A stretch of 64,000 nucleotides of DNA from Zarea fungicola. Its lineage: Eukaryota; Ascomycota; Sordariomycetes; Hypocreales; Cordycipitaceae. The stretch covers positions 58,322 through 122,321 of the forward strand of contig FWCC01000157.1 in assembly GCA_900169235.1 (NCBI GenBank), given 5' to 3'. Position numbers and translations under genes: made by a program. Shown here one piece after another: positions 35,201 through 47,400 of this stretch; positions within the stretch are counted from its first letter, which is position 1; each line of letters opens with the position of its first letter. Under the pieces are notes generated by a model, which was given only the letters and a program-made list of their open reading frames with translations, was not told the origin of the DNA and did no database searches.

Positions 35201-38200
35201 CAGTCAGCATGAGTAGTAGGTCGCCCTGTGCGTTCTCCTGGAACCGCCGAAGATGCATGTCAAGTGTCATCAAACTAATACAGGGTTGGTGTGCGCACCG
35301 GTAAACTTTGTTACGCGAAAAAGTCCACGTTGCTGACGGTTAAATGAAGTGCATGCATCACCCATGCCTTCTAGAAAAACCCGGGGTACATGAGTCTCCA
35401 TGTTGGTGGTAAGCTTGACGGGGTTCGGTTCGGCATAGTCCCACCAAATAAAGTCTCAGGCGGAACCATTGGACGTAACAGGCAGGCCCAGCAGAACTGT
35501 ACGGAGTAAGAAATTCCGGTCGGGGGTTCACATTCTGTTGCCTGGTCTCCCCCAGCTTGAACGGAACTGGTAGGTGGACGAGAGTTTGGTGGCGCTTTTT
35601 GCTGACTGTTTCTGCCCCCCATTTTACCCCCATGGAACTTGGCCTGAAAACGTTACATGGAGCTCCCAAGACTGGCCTGCGCAACGGTAACCAAGCGTGG
35701 TAGAAACATGGACTACTGTGGGTGGGCGAGGCAGCAACCGGTACACAAGACAAAGCGCACAAGTGTACCTCCGTACAGGTAACAGTTCACACCAATAGCC
35801 TGACTGTGCTGCCCTGCCAGGTAAAACATGGAGAGAAAGCTGGGGCAGATAGGCAGATAGGCAGTAGGCAGGCACACCCACCAGCCTACCTATCAGTGAG
35901 TGGCGAAAGGGGTGTGTGTACCGTGTGGCAAGGATAAATGTAGGAGTCATAGACGTCGCAGCCCACGCTGGCAAGCAAGTAAAGTATGTCTTGAGTGCGA
36001 AAATGCGAAGGCGTCTTTGGCACAGCCAACCAGGCCTCCCATCACCTTCACATGCACATGGTTGGGCGGCGATGATGGCGCAACGAGTGACAGAGGACGT
36101 CACCATTTATTTACACTGAGATGAGCCCATCACGAGTTTTGTCGGGCGCGTAGAAGGAGTGCGCCGCGCAAAATTACAGGTCGAGTAGGACATCACGTTG
36201 CCCTCCTTGCCATGGTTATGGTAACTTCTGTGTGACTGTGCAATGTACCAATAATTTTCCAGACAAGCAAGGATAGACAACGGTGACTGCGCTGGAGGAC
36301 GGCGATGCTTGCTTGGTCGCCGCCGCCACGGGACTGAGACAATAGTGAATCTGTCGGTCGCACTCCTTAGTGACAGCGCAGCCAGTTGGTCGGTAGCAGA
36401 GCAAGCAAGCAGGGAGAGCAAACTTGCGGCTAAAAGGGAACTCGTTTATCTTTCAGCTTCTTTATTTTGGTCGATTTGTTTGCTATCCCGTGGCGGGTAG
36501 GCGCACCCTACTTGCTGGATTCTTGTTATGCCCCCTTTGTTCGGCGATATTAATATATGTTTCTTTTTTTTCCCCTCGGGGCCTTGTTTCTTTTTAAGCC
36601 TTGGTCAAAATGTCTTGTCTCTGGTCTGTATTTTACGATCTGTCAGATGGGGAAAGAGAATAGTTGCCTCAGCTTCAAGACACAACCCAAGCGAAAAAGA
36701 ACTCTTGACCCGCATCGCAATACCGGCAGGCTGGAAAGAAGCAAACCCGTTCAACTTGTAATCTCAAGAAAACCACAGTCCTTTTTTTTATTACTACTAT
36801 TTCATTTTGACTCGGTGCCTCGCATAATATTGATCCTTGATTGATGGGAACGTTTGATTCCCGTCTTATCCTTACCGCCTGAAGCCACTTCCGCCACACC
36901 GGCCCGCTGCATCGACGCAGAACCCGGGCCGTCTTCAAGTTTCGCATAAGTCACCCCAACCCACACACCATCGGAGGGAAGAGCACGGTACCGAAGGGTT
37001 GGGCGCTGGAAACGCGCCCCGAGTCACATACCGTAGGGAGGTCTCAGCGAATCAGCGCCGACACACACCCCTCCGCTAGTTATGCTACATCTCCCTATGA
37101 AGCAGGTGTTCTTGCTAGAGGCGACAAAACACAGGCGGTGAAATTATCGGTCAGAGTCGAAAATGTCGCCATCCGGGGAAATATGCCAGCTGTCCGCTTT
37201 CGCCGGTCAAATGGTTGCATACGGTTGTATAGCAAGGCCAAGTAAATTTTGGTAAATCCCCGAGTTATTTTTGAAATGCTCGTACAGGCAGCCTGTTTAT
37301 CTTCCGCCGGGTCAGTATGTTTCCGTGCAAGCCATCTGCCTGCTCGTCTATACGTTTCTCCCGTAGGTGTTGTAGGTCGGATAGATGGCATTGCCAGGCT
37401 GAAATACCACCTAATAATACTCAATAGTGTAGCCTGTTATACGCCGCAGCAACCGTGTCTCGCTTCAGCCTGGTGTTGGACGAGGGCGGCTTGGGTAATA
37501 CGGCTTTGGAGGAGTCACAAATAGGTCAACGGAACGCACTCCCATAGGATCGCCTTCCAAACGAGGCAGTGAATGGCCGACCCGGCGGTGGTGGTCAGCT
37601 ACTGAACAGTAGCCGTAAATTGATTCCACAAACGACTCTAAAATTAAATAGCAACAAGGAAAACAAGTCCAGGCTGGGTATTTTTGTTTGCGACGATACG
37701 ACAAATATTAACCTAATTAGTTGCACAAACACGGGGAGAAGCAGCCCTTGTCTCCCGTCCCTGGCCTTTTTTTTCTTTGTCGAAATTTCCACAAGCGAGA
37801 AATCCGCCCGCGTAAAAGCTTCCGAAACAATTCCTGCGCTCTGGATGCCCCCAGCCCTTGGCTGTGCCCAACCGTGCGTACCCTGTCGAAATTAAAATAA
37901 ACCAAAGGAACGAGTACCAGGACCCTGGGCGACATAATCAAAGGAGCACGCACACACGAAAGAAAGAAAAAAACGTTGCATTTCGCTTCACAATCTGACG
38001 CACATAAATGAGATAATTACAAAAAGACGGGAACAAAGCGGTCAAACTGCATATGCCACTTTGCGACTCATGCCTTGCACACGGAGTGATAAGAGGAAAG
38101 AGGATGCATACATTACAATGTCGCGGTGAACGTGTTGCAGCTGTTGGCACAGCGAGAGGCCTGCTACAAAGGCGGTAACAAGATTCCGCTGGCAGGCTTT

Positions 38201-39448
38201 CTACGGACACACCCCCGAGCTGCTCGATAGGAGCCCAAAGAGGCAGCTTGTCGAGGTTGGCCATCAACGTACGAGGTGACACTACTGCGCCCACACCCCT
38301 CCCTTTTCTTTTGCGATACCCGTGTCTCTCCCAAGCCATGCTGGACTGTGATTCACTCTCTTTGCTTTGCGCGCCAGCCAGCCAGACAAAGTGCTGGGCA
38401 TTGCTGCGCGTCTGAGGACGTGTTATCCGTCGCCCCCATTGCGCGCTGCGTTGGGCGGTGATGCTCCCGTACTACGTATTAGAATATTTATGACTCCCTT
38501 GTCCGACTTTTGCTATTCCGACTTTCTGTTCCTTCTCACGCGTTGATATTTCATTTTAATACTCGCCAGTTGCCATCCCGGCTTTCAAAATATTTTTCCG
38601 GCGCCAGTCTTGATCACCACTCGCCAACAGCATACATACTCAAGCCATACATAGTAATACTTGGCGCCAGCAAGCCCGCAACCGTTATCAACAAGCCAGA
38701 AAAGCATCAGCCTGACTCATCAGCACTGCGCAGAGCAACGCCAGCCTGTCTACTTATCGACTCGCCAAGGACAAGCCTGCATTCTAACTTCGGGCCGTTC
38801 GAAAAATTTACTTTCGACTGCAGTTTCACAAGCTTGTCGAATAATCTCCCACGGCAAACCTCAAATTTACCGGATCAATCCATTTGAATACCCGGGGAAA
38901 TTCGCTCCACGGCGCGACTCAGGAAGCCTACTCCAAACCCTTGCTTCGGTCTCTCTCCCCCCTCGGCCCAGGGTTACTTGCTTGTTGCAACTGCCTAACC
39001 AGCCAGCCGGGCTCTCTTTGTGCTGACACTAGTCTGCACGGCCATCTTACACCCGTGTGTTTGCCCGAGCGACACACCCAGCTTACCCACACCCCCATCC
39101 ATCCATCCGTCCATCCCCCCCAAGGCTCACAAGCCAAAAGCACAAGCCAAAAAAAGTCTCCTGGCCCATTTTCTTATTATAAGCCCTACTGCACCCATTC
39201 TGGTTGTAATCCGCCGAGACCCCAAGTTTGGACATAAGCAAGCGACAGCCGGAATACACACATCTTATATCATAACCTCCCATCCCGACATTTGTGCTTT
39301 CCACTTTTCAACTAATACATCGACAAACAACACTTGACCATACCAAGTTGGTATCCGCAAAACATCGCCTCTGACCTCGATATACAAGCGAAACAACACT
39401 ACACATATACACACATACACATATACATGACACAAAGAAACCGCAGCC
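35201..39448. other. Intergenic region with long leader of the downstream gene
   Basis: No gene supported from 35.2 to about 38.4 kb. From about 38.47 kb to 39.45 kb the plus strand is C/T-, then A/C-rich with many short frames, fitting promoter and a long 5' untranslated leader of the 170-residue protein. A CA/TA simple repeat lies at 39400-39427, ending just before the start codon. Confidence 0.5.
39400..39427. repeat. CA/TA simple repeat in leader
   Basis: ACACATATACACACATACAC and following bases form a dinucleotide-type repeat about 20 bp before the start codon of the next gene. Confidence 0.8.
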
Positions 39449-39961
39449 ATGTACGGATCATACGGTTCTTATAGCTCGATGAGCATCGGCGCCTTGCCCA
39501 TGAACATCTCCACCAGTGTCACATCCCGCGACGAGTCGTGCGCGTACCCTTCATGGCCTCGCCGCTCCTCGCTCAGCTCAACCTCCACCGCCTATGAGCC
39601 TCGTGCCAGTTCTTATCTTTCCGACGACGACCTCTTTCTCTACGACGAGCCTAGTGGCAGTGGTTCCGACAGTGACGATGGCCGCAGCGTTTCCAGCAGC
39701 AGCAGCGCGGGTAGTGCCTCGCCGCCCACGCTTGGTCTCGTTCTCGCCTCGCCTGTCCGCCAAGCCCCCACCGAAGCCGAGATCCTGGAGACGCAACGCC
39801 AACGCCTCAACATGCGCAAGGACCTCATCCGCATGGTCCAGCAGGAGAGGGAGGTCCGCAAGCAAGCGAGCAAGCAGCGTCGTGCTGCCGGCAAGAAGAG
39901 CAGCAGCAGCAGCAAGACCCGTGGCTACACCATGGAAGCCATTTCCGAGGCTGACGAGTGA
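39449..39961 (+). CDS. Ser-rich protein of unknown function with basic C-terminal helix
   Basis: Single-exon frame of 170 residues starting at ATG 39449 in an AGCC-ATG context. The first 115 residues are low complexity: repeated Gly-Ser-Tyr at the start, then Ser-rich and acidic parts (SDDDLFLYDEPSGSGSDSDD). Residues ~109-145 form a charged helix (TEAEILETQRQRLNMRKDLI, then RMVQQEREVRKQ) followed by a Ser/Lys run and a TMEAISEADE tail. Balanced codon use with C in third position, a good start context and the ordered helix argue for a real gene. I recall similar short fungal proteins with this helix but no assigned function. The long leader suggests translational control. No signal peptide and no membrane segment. 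Could act in the nucleus by its basic region, which is only a guess. Confidence 0.75.
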   Translation: MYGSYGSYSSMSIGALPMNISTSVTSRDESCAYPSWPRRSSLSSTSTAYEPRASSYLSDDDLFLYDEPSGSGSDSDDGRSVSSSSSAGSASPPTLGLVLASPVRQAPTEAEILETQRQRLNMRKDLIRMVQQEREVRKQASKQRRAAGKKSSSSSKTRGYTMEAISEADE

Positions 39962-41208
39962 AGCACTATTCAAAATCAAGTCTATTCAACTCGGCACAAC
40001 TACAAACTCGGGAACCGCAAAGACACGGCGCCATTTCCACCACCTGCAGCCAACAGCATACCTTCACCCTATTCTTTCCCTTGCGATAACGGAAAGGAAG
40101 CAGGCCAGCCACAGTTGCTCAAATGACGTCCACCATTCAACCTGTGTGGCACTCAGCTTACACAAGCTCAGAAAGGGAATTATCCGGAGGGCTGCCCAGT
40201 CAAGCCCCCCCCTCCCATGGTATCTGGTACCGGCTACTATAGTGGTCAGCCCCGCAAAATACAAGTCCCATGCACCTTGGGATGTGCATGTGGAACCGGG
40301 TCCTGTCGGAACCCCAAAGCGGTAATGCGCAGCCGAGGGCCGGGTCGGTCGACCCCGGATAGCTGGTCGGCACTCTACGACTTGTTGCGGTAAACTCCTT
40401 CCGGTGCTCGGTCTGGCTCTCTTCACACATGTTCATGTGAAGAGGCATGGCCTGCTCTCGTCCCGCGATCCGATGCACCCCACCAAACGCATCTTGTGGC
40501 ATCTCCTTCACCCTTCCACTGCCTCGGCATTCAGTCGATCGCATTCTTCTCTTCTTCTGTCCTATTTCCTTCTTCGGATATACACGCTTTTTATTCTGCT
40601 TTCACATGTTTCTTTGCATACACACCCTTCTAGCCTTGATCTTGTTGGCATCGGAGCGAGCATCTACTTTTCATTCTTTAGCGTTTGGGACTTCAGAGTC
40701 GGGATTACTTTGCATTTATTTTTCTTAATTTTTAGTTTACTGGAACAGTACAGCACACTGTAGATTGCTACGGCAATCGAGGATACTTTCATCACATGGA
40801 CTTTTTAGATAGCGTCTCACGAGATACCCCCCCTTTCACAGTCTCCCACTATGGATCGACTTTTAGCTAGAATTTTTCAATACCTAACTGCGATATCTAC
40901 TATAACTACTTGCTCCGTTTACATGTGATTGTTACTCATAATAAATCTCTGCCTTGTACTCCATAGATGGGTTGAACTTGGATGCTGGGTGGGGCTCTTG
41001 ATTAAAGAGGCAGGAGGAAACATGATTCAACAAGGTTGATAGATACCAGGGCGGAACCTAGAAGCTGATGAACGGTGAGTCAGAAAATGAGGATATGCAT
41101 CATAAGCCAGCACGTTACAGAAATTTTTAATAAAACTGCATGAATAAATTGAATTAAAATGGGAATAAACTTGTAGCTAAGCAGTCACCTTGGTGCCAAG
41201 GTACATGT
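39962..41208. other. Intergenic region between convergent genes
   Basis: 1.2 kb holding the 3' ends of the Ser-rich protein gene (plus) and the secreted glycosidase-like gene (minus). Two open frames (40404-40763, and the reverse at 40064-40544) have no motif. T-rich at 40.55-40.75 kb. Confidence 0.5.
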
Positions 41209-43461
41209 TCAATTTTTGTACTGCGAATCTCGACTCATTGCCAAAAACACCAAACTCCAAAGCTGCCTCACATCACTCTCCGTGCCGGCGCCTACTCCTG
41301 GAGGCGGCGGCAGCACGCCCAGCGGTGAGAATTGGAAACCTTCACTGCCGCCGCTTGTAGTATTGCCATTGCCCGAGTACGTCCAACTCCACACTTCAGA
41401 CTGCAAAATATTCTCGTTATCTTCAATCACGTCCCATATTCGGTTGTATGCCGCCTTGAGCGCGCCATACACAGACTTGTCACTGCAGAAAGCGGGCACC
41501 GCCGTCGCCGCTCTCTTTGATTTGGCTGCCGTCGCATTGCCACATCGGCCAAGCTGCAGCTCAAACCCCTTGGTCACAAGAGCAAGCTGCCAGCCCCAAA
41601 TGACCGTGCCATGGTATGCCGCGTTGGTAAAGTTGGCGACGAGCGCGGCATCCCCAGACAGAGCAGGGTTCGCAACGACGGCACCAAACGGCGTGGTCAG
41701 ACCCGCCGGGAAGGGCCGCAGAATCGCATTGGCAGTGGAGTTAATAAACTCCGTGAGCTGTTCGTCGTCGTCTGTGCTGTTAGCGAGCAGCACATTGCGG
41801 AAAGCAGTGTCGGTGTGCGTGACGCGAATCGGCGACGGGTCATCCACGCTCTGCAGAGCCAGTCCGTAGTCGACAATCGCATCGCCAGAAGACGAGTAAT
41901 TTGCCAAGGACCCAGCCTGCGTGGGACCGTGATAAAACGTATTGTCTTTGGCGTACTTGTCCAGCAGTGCCGTCGCATTTGATACCGAATCACTGTGTCT
42001 GAAGAATGCGAGCGTCTTGTTCTGCCATACATCGGCTCTCGTCGCGGCTGCCGTCGCCCACGTCTTTGCATCCTCGTCTGGAAACACGCCCGAGATGGAG
42101 GACAGACTCGAAATGGCCCGAAGCGCAGCGGGCACCAACGCACAGTTGACGTCAAACGGAATGCGACCGTTGCCCAGGCCAAAGTTGGAATCGCGCCACT
42201 GTCCGACCGGCACTCCATCCAAAAGATGAATCAAATTTGCCGCTGTCTGTTCCTTCTCAAACGCTGCCGTAATGTTCATGATTTTTGACGCCAGTCTGTG
42301 TCCCAGGTCGCCCCACGACATGTTCTTGTTGGCCACATTTACCTGACCTGCCTTTGTCTGCAGCAGTGGCTTTACACGCTCCGGAGATCCTTGAAAGTAT
42401 CGATCCATGAGCACCGGGAGATAATAGTCCGGGTCAATCATCTGATATGTGAAGCCTGCGGCGGTGGAGTTGTAAATGCCGTTTTGCATATTCACAAAGG
42501 TCGCATAGTCTCCGATTGTCTCTTCGTGCGCCACTGTGCCGTCCGTCTTGTTGATGCGCTCCAGTGCTGCACCTAGCACCGCCTCCATGGCCGATCCTGC
42601 TCCGGTTTTGAGAATGGGCTGCATCAGTAATGCAGCAATCATGCTGTCGCGGCCAAAGTACGTGAGAAATCGCCAACCACCAGCCAACAACTTGTCCGAA
42701 TAAGAAAAGAACTCCAGCGCGTCGACTTGCTGCGACTCCGTCTTGACAAGGGACAGGGATTCGTTGCGCAGGATGTCGGTTGGTCCAAGCTGTTTAAGCT
42801 GCGGGTAATTGAGCGTTGCGGAGAAGCGATAGAAGCCAGCACCAAATTTAACGGTCGTGTTGTCAACGTGGACACGACTGTCAGAGTTTTGCCACGGCGA
42901 AAAGGTAAGCGTTGTGGTGGTAACATTGTCCAGCCATAAGCGCGAGATTTCTACACCTGTATTGTTCAAGGCTTTGATTTGGACAGCATCCTGAATCGAT
43001 GGGTTGAGGAGACTCGGTCCTTCGACAAAGTCGCGAATCGTTCGAACACTCCCAAGGATAGACAGGGAAACAGTTGCAGAGCTGTTGAAAGACAGCACGC
43101 CCTCAACACCCACTGTTGGAATCTTGGAAGACGATTTCTGCTCAATGGATCTCAACGGGGACCCCAGAGTTGAATTGACGAGCTCAATCGCCAGAGTGCC
43201 GTTCTCTCCGTTCTGTGGCTGGAAGAAGGTACAGACACCGCTGTTGCCGCCAGGCCAGGCAACTATAAGCCTCGGGCCAATGATGCTCAGATTGCTGTCT
43301 GGTAGCGGGCTTGTGATGACTGCCTGGGTGTCAACATGGCAATCGGAGTAAAAGTAGTTTTGGTACGGCGGGTCAGGCAGATGCAGCGTGGTCGCCTTGC
43401 ATGATGAATTTGAACTGGCCGTCGCCGTCGCGAACAGGCCCAAGAGCACCAGAGGCAGCAT
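41209..43461 (-). CDS. Secreted six-hairpin glycosidase-like protein (glycogen-debranching-like)
   Basis: Single-exon gene of 750 residues. A signal peptide (MLPLVLLGLFATATAS) starts it, and about twenty N-glycosylation sequons (N-x-S/T) are spread along the chain, so it is exported through the secretory pathway. The C-terminal two thirds look like an (alpha/alpha)6 toroid: RFLTYFGRDSMIAALLMQPI recalls the conserved FGRDS block of amylo-alpha-1,6-glucosidase and related GH families, followed by AHEETIGDYA, DPDYYLPVLMDRYF, and NGRIPFDVNCALVPAALRAI, then GTVIWGWQLALVTKGFELQL. Fungal relatives are commonly annotated as six-hairpin glycosidase or glycogen debranching enzyme. Candidate acids are in FGRDS and HEETIGD but catalysis and substrate are not shown. 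Cysteines are few. There is no GPI-like tail. Confidence 0.85.
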   Translation of the reverse strand: MLPLVLLGLFATATASSNSSCKATTLHLPDPPYQNYFYSDCHVDTQAVITSPLPDSNLSIIGPRLIVAWPGGNSGVCTFFQPQNGENGTLAIELVNSTLGSPLRSIEQKSSSKIPTVGVEGVLSFNSSATVSLSILGSVRTIRDFVEGPSLLNPSIQDAVQIKALNNTGVEISRLWLDNVTTTTLTFSPWQNSDSRVHVDNTTVKFGAGFYRFSATLNYPQLKQLGPTDILRNESLSLVKTESQQVDALEFFSYSDKLLAGGWRFLTYFGRDSMIAALLMQPILKTGAGSAMEAVLGAALERINKTDGTVAHEETIGDYATFVNMQNGIYNSTAAGFTYQMIDPDYYLPVLMDRYFQGSPERVKPLLQTKAGQVNVANKNMSWGDLGHRLASKIMNITAAFEKEQTAANLIHLLDGVPVGQWRDSNFGLGNGRIPFDVNCALVPAALRAISSLSSISGVFPDEDAKTWATAAATRADVWQNKTLAFFRHSDSVSNATALLDKYAKDNTFYHGPTQAGSLANYSSSGDAIVDYGLALQSVDDPSPIRVTHTDTAFRNVLLANSTDDDEQLTEFINSTANAILRPFPAGLTTPFGAVVANPALSGDAALVANFTNAAYHGTVIWGWQLALVTKGFELQLGRCGNATAAKSKRAATAVPAFCSDKSVYGALKAAYNRIWDVIEDNENILQSEVWSWTYSGNGNTTSGGSEGFQFSPLGVLPPPPGVGAGTESDVRQLWSLVFLAMSRDSQYKN

Positions 43462-44428
43462 ATCGAACTATCTCAATGCGTGCAGTTAACGAGATGGGAA
43501 AAGTTTGTACCGCGTTTTCCTTGCCGATTATCGTCGCATCCTGGACGGGCTTTGCTTCTTTTATTCACAGACAAGGAAATCAACCACCCCGCAATTCGGA
43601 GCCCCGGGCGTCGATCATCTCCAACCGCCCCATGACGCGCAATGTCGGGCCGATTTAAACTTTCTTCTTTGGGTTCACACAGAGAGAAATCATGGTTTTG
43701 GTCTCCGGCAAATTGGATATTCAACCGGCACATGTGTAGGGCGCGAAACAGCCCACTAACGACAAGCCACTTACACGCTGTGGCGGGTGAAGGACGCCAG
43801 AAACTTACCTTGCCCGGCCGATCGCCAGAATGACGATGTGCTATGCCGGAAGGGGAAATTGAACAATAATGTGCGGAGAAATAGACAACAGTAATCTGAA
43901 ATCAAGTTATAACTTGCCAGTTAGAATATGTCGAGCCGATGCGTCGTTGGTGCTAGAGCGCCAATAAATTCCCAGCGTGTGGCAGATTCATGCATAAATG
44001 TCTAGCCAGTTTTGATACGCTTCGAAACGAAAGGTCAACATCTGGTTTAGGCTACCGGATCCCATCTCGTCGATAAATTAATGGTGATCCACAATTCAGT
44101 AGGAGCGAATGGACTCGACGTTTCAAATGTCTGGCAATATCTACTGTACCTTTTCTGGAGCTGTTAAATAATCTACAGCACCGGCGGCAAGATGCAGAAG
44201 GGTGGCGGTGCCTAATCTGCCTTGCTCTGTCATGTGCCTCAGCTGCATTGGCCTTCGAGGTCGGCCGGCGCTTAATTCTACTCACCCTTCGGGCGAGTCA
44301 ACATTTGGCTATTGTTGTTGCTTCTATCAGCCAGCACCTATCGCTTGCGGCCTTTTTCCCTGGAGAGATGCCTCTTTGGTTGTTGTCTAATCTAACCGGA
44401 GGCATTACCCGGAAACTTGTACCATACG
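43462..44428. promoter_or_regulatory. Divergent promoter region between glycosidase-like gene and NLR
   Basis: About 1 kb between two divergent starts. It should hold both promoters. Frames at 43505-43833 have no motif. No repeat seen. Confidence 0.5.
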
Positions 44429-47400
44429 ATGGCTTTCCCTTACGGCAGAAAAAGGCGTCGCAGTACCCATGAAGACGATGACCCCGCATCCGACGCCTCG
44501 AAACCGCGTACACTAAATGATGATTCATATGGCGATGCGCAAGAAACGTTCTCACACGATGATTATACTGTTGGCTGGATCTGTGCACTGCCGATCGAAA
44601 TGGCCGCGGCAAAAGCCATGTTTGACAAGGTGCACCAGACGTTACCGCCCAGCAAGAATGACGACAATGCATACACGTTGGGAAGCATCGGCGCACATAA
44701 AATCGCCATCGCTTGTCTTCCATCTGGACACTACGGAAACAACAACGCAGCTAGTGTGGGAAGCAATTTACGTCGGACATTCCCTTCCATTCGCCTGAGC
44801 TTAATGGTAGGCATCGGCGGCGGGGCACCTGGCAGAGTCGACATTCGACTCGGCGATGTTGTGGTTAGCGACCGAGTCGTACAATATGACCTGGGCAAGA
44901 CCGTTGGAGAAGGTCACTTTACACGGACTGGCGCAGTAAGGAGCCCTCCACGTGAACTGCTGACCGCGGTCGCAAAGTTACGGGCGGATCATGATTTGGA
45001 GCCCAGCCGTGTACCTCTGTTCCTTTCTGAGATGCCTAGACGATACCCGTCAATGTCTAGCTATCTTCAAAACAACGAATTGCAAGATCAGTTATTTGAT
45101 GGCCAGTACGACCATGTCGCGTCATCAGTGGACGGCTGTCAGGGCTGCGACAAATCCAGACTAGTGAACAGGTCTATTCGAAGTGATGCACATCCAAAAA
45201 TTCATTACGGCGTTGTCGCGTCCGGGAATCAAGTCATAGAGCACGGCCGGACGAGAGACAAGATTGCACAGGAGCTGGACGCTATATGTTTCGAAATGGA
45301 GGCAGCAGGGCTGATGGACAGCGTCCCTGGTTTGGTCATTCGTGGAATATGTGACTATTCTGACACGCACAAAAATAAAAGATGGCAAAAGGTTGCGGCG
45401 GCTGCGGCTGCAGCCTATGCAAAGGAACTTCTTCTGGACATACCTGCTCAGACGGTTAAGACAATGCCAGCGGTTCAAGAGTCCTTAAACGACACTGGTA
45501 AGTAGAATCGGCCGCAACTCAAATTTCTTATCTAGCTAATATCACTATCAAGATCGCCGCCAAGCCCTCCTGTCTTGTTTAAAGTTTGAGCAAATTGATT
45601 CGCGGCGCTCAGCAATCACGGCGAAGTATGGGACAACATGCCAGTGGCTCCTAGTACATCCCGATTACGTTGACTGGTTGGATCCCAGCAAAGCAGCAGA
45701 GCATCACGGTTTTCTCTGGATTGATGGAAACCCCGGCACCGGCAAATCGACCATTATGAATTTTGCCTGTACACAAGCAGCGAAAGACAAGAAAAGGGTA
45801 GTCATTTCATTTTTCTTCAACGCTCGAGGTGATGACATTGAGAAATCAACGGCTGGGATGTATCGCTCTTTACTTTTTCAGCTTCTGAGCAGGCTGCCCA
45901 GCCTGCTCGACGTCTTCGATAACCCAGAGCACAAGGATGCATTAGATGATATGTATACCGCCGTTGAACGCCAGGGTAGGCTGTCCGAATGGCCAGCAAC
46001 ACTCCTCCAGGGTCTCCTTCGAATCGGAATATTGAGGCTCCATCGAGAGTGGCTCACAATATTTGTAGACGCACTTGATGAGTGCGGACGGAGCCAAATC
46101 GAAGAAATGATCGAGTTCTTCGAGGAACTGGGAAAGAGCGCTGCGTTGAATGGCCATCGGCTTACAATCTGCTTCTCAAGCCGCCACTATCCACTAATTG
46201 AAATTCAATATGGCCGAAGGCTTACCTTAGAGCGCGAAGAAGGTCATGAACAGGACATCGCCATGTATATTAACAGCAAGCTCAAGATCGGCACGAGTCT
46301 CACCGCCAAGGAGATTAAAGACACACTACAAACGAAATCATGTCGCATTTTTATGTGGGTTGTCCTTGTTGTCGACATTCTTAAAGCGGAATACCGAGAC
46401 GGCCGGATATTTGACGTCAAGAAAAGACTTGATATCTTGCCCACCAAACTGAATGATCTTTTCAAGGAGATTCTACTCAGAGACCAGAATAACTTGGACG
46501 ATTTGCGCCTCTGTATTCAATGGCTCCTTTTTGCAAAACGACCTTTGAGACTGGAAGAATACTACTTCGCATCGGTATCCGGATTGAACCAAAGCGAGCT
46601 GCGCCAGTGGAATGCAGAGGAGGTCACCAGAGATGATATGAAACGCTTTGTTTCGAGTTCTTCCAAAGGCCTTGCAGAGACATCAAAGGCCTCGATTGTT
46701 CAATTCATTCACGAATCAGTACGTGAGTTCTTTCTCGAAGAAGGGCTACAACATCTGTGGCCCAATGTTGCGGAACCAGACTTCCAGAGTATCAGCCAGT
46801 GGCGATTGCATCAATGCTGTCGCACATATCTCAGGCTAGACATCCCAGACCTTTCATCTTCTATGGATTATTCCCCCAATTATGTAAAGAAATTACAAGA
46901 CCAGCTATTGCGTAGGTTTCCGTTTCTCGAGTACGCAATGCGGTATATTTTTGATCATGTGGAAGCTTTGAAAGGTGCTGATAGCCCAGCGTTACAACAA
47001 GAATTCCTCACCAACTTTGATCTCAAGACTTGGATCCGCCTCAACAACATGTTGGAGAGGTTCAAATTACGGCGGTACAAAGGGAATACGAGCATAATGT
47101 ATATTCTTGCAGAGAAGAATTTGCCTAGACTGATTACTGTGGCAACTCCACTCTGCGGGAAAGTAGGGGGTGACGAGAATCGATATCATTACCCTCTCTT
47201 TGCAGCTCTAGCCAACGACAGTCGAGATGCCGTCAGGGCTCTCCTTCAGAACGGGACTGAAGAGTTGTCAACGACCATGTTTGGTGACCTGGAATATGGA
47301 CGGAGCCTCAAAGTTCCCAGGGGTCAGACGCCACCATCGTGGGCTGCCAGGAACGGGCACGAGGCCATTCTGCAGCACTTGCTACAAAGAGGCGAAGATT

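Noticed and set aside
35624..36106. 160-codon minus-strand frame
   Set aside because: No recognisable domain; overlaps frames on both strands with similar length, suggesting chance.
38510..38887. 125-codon plus-strand frame
   Set aside because: Part of the likely leader and promoter of the 39.4 kb gene; several overlapping frames of similar quality.
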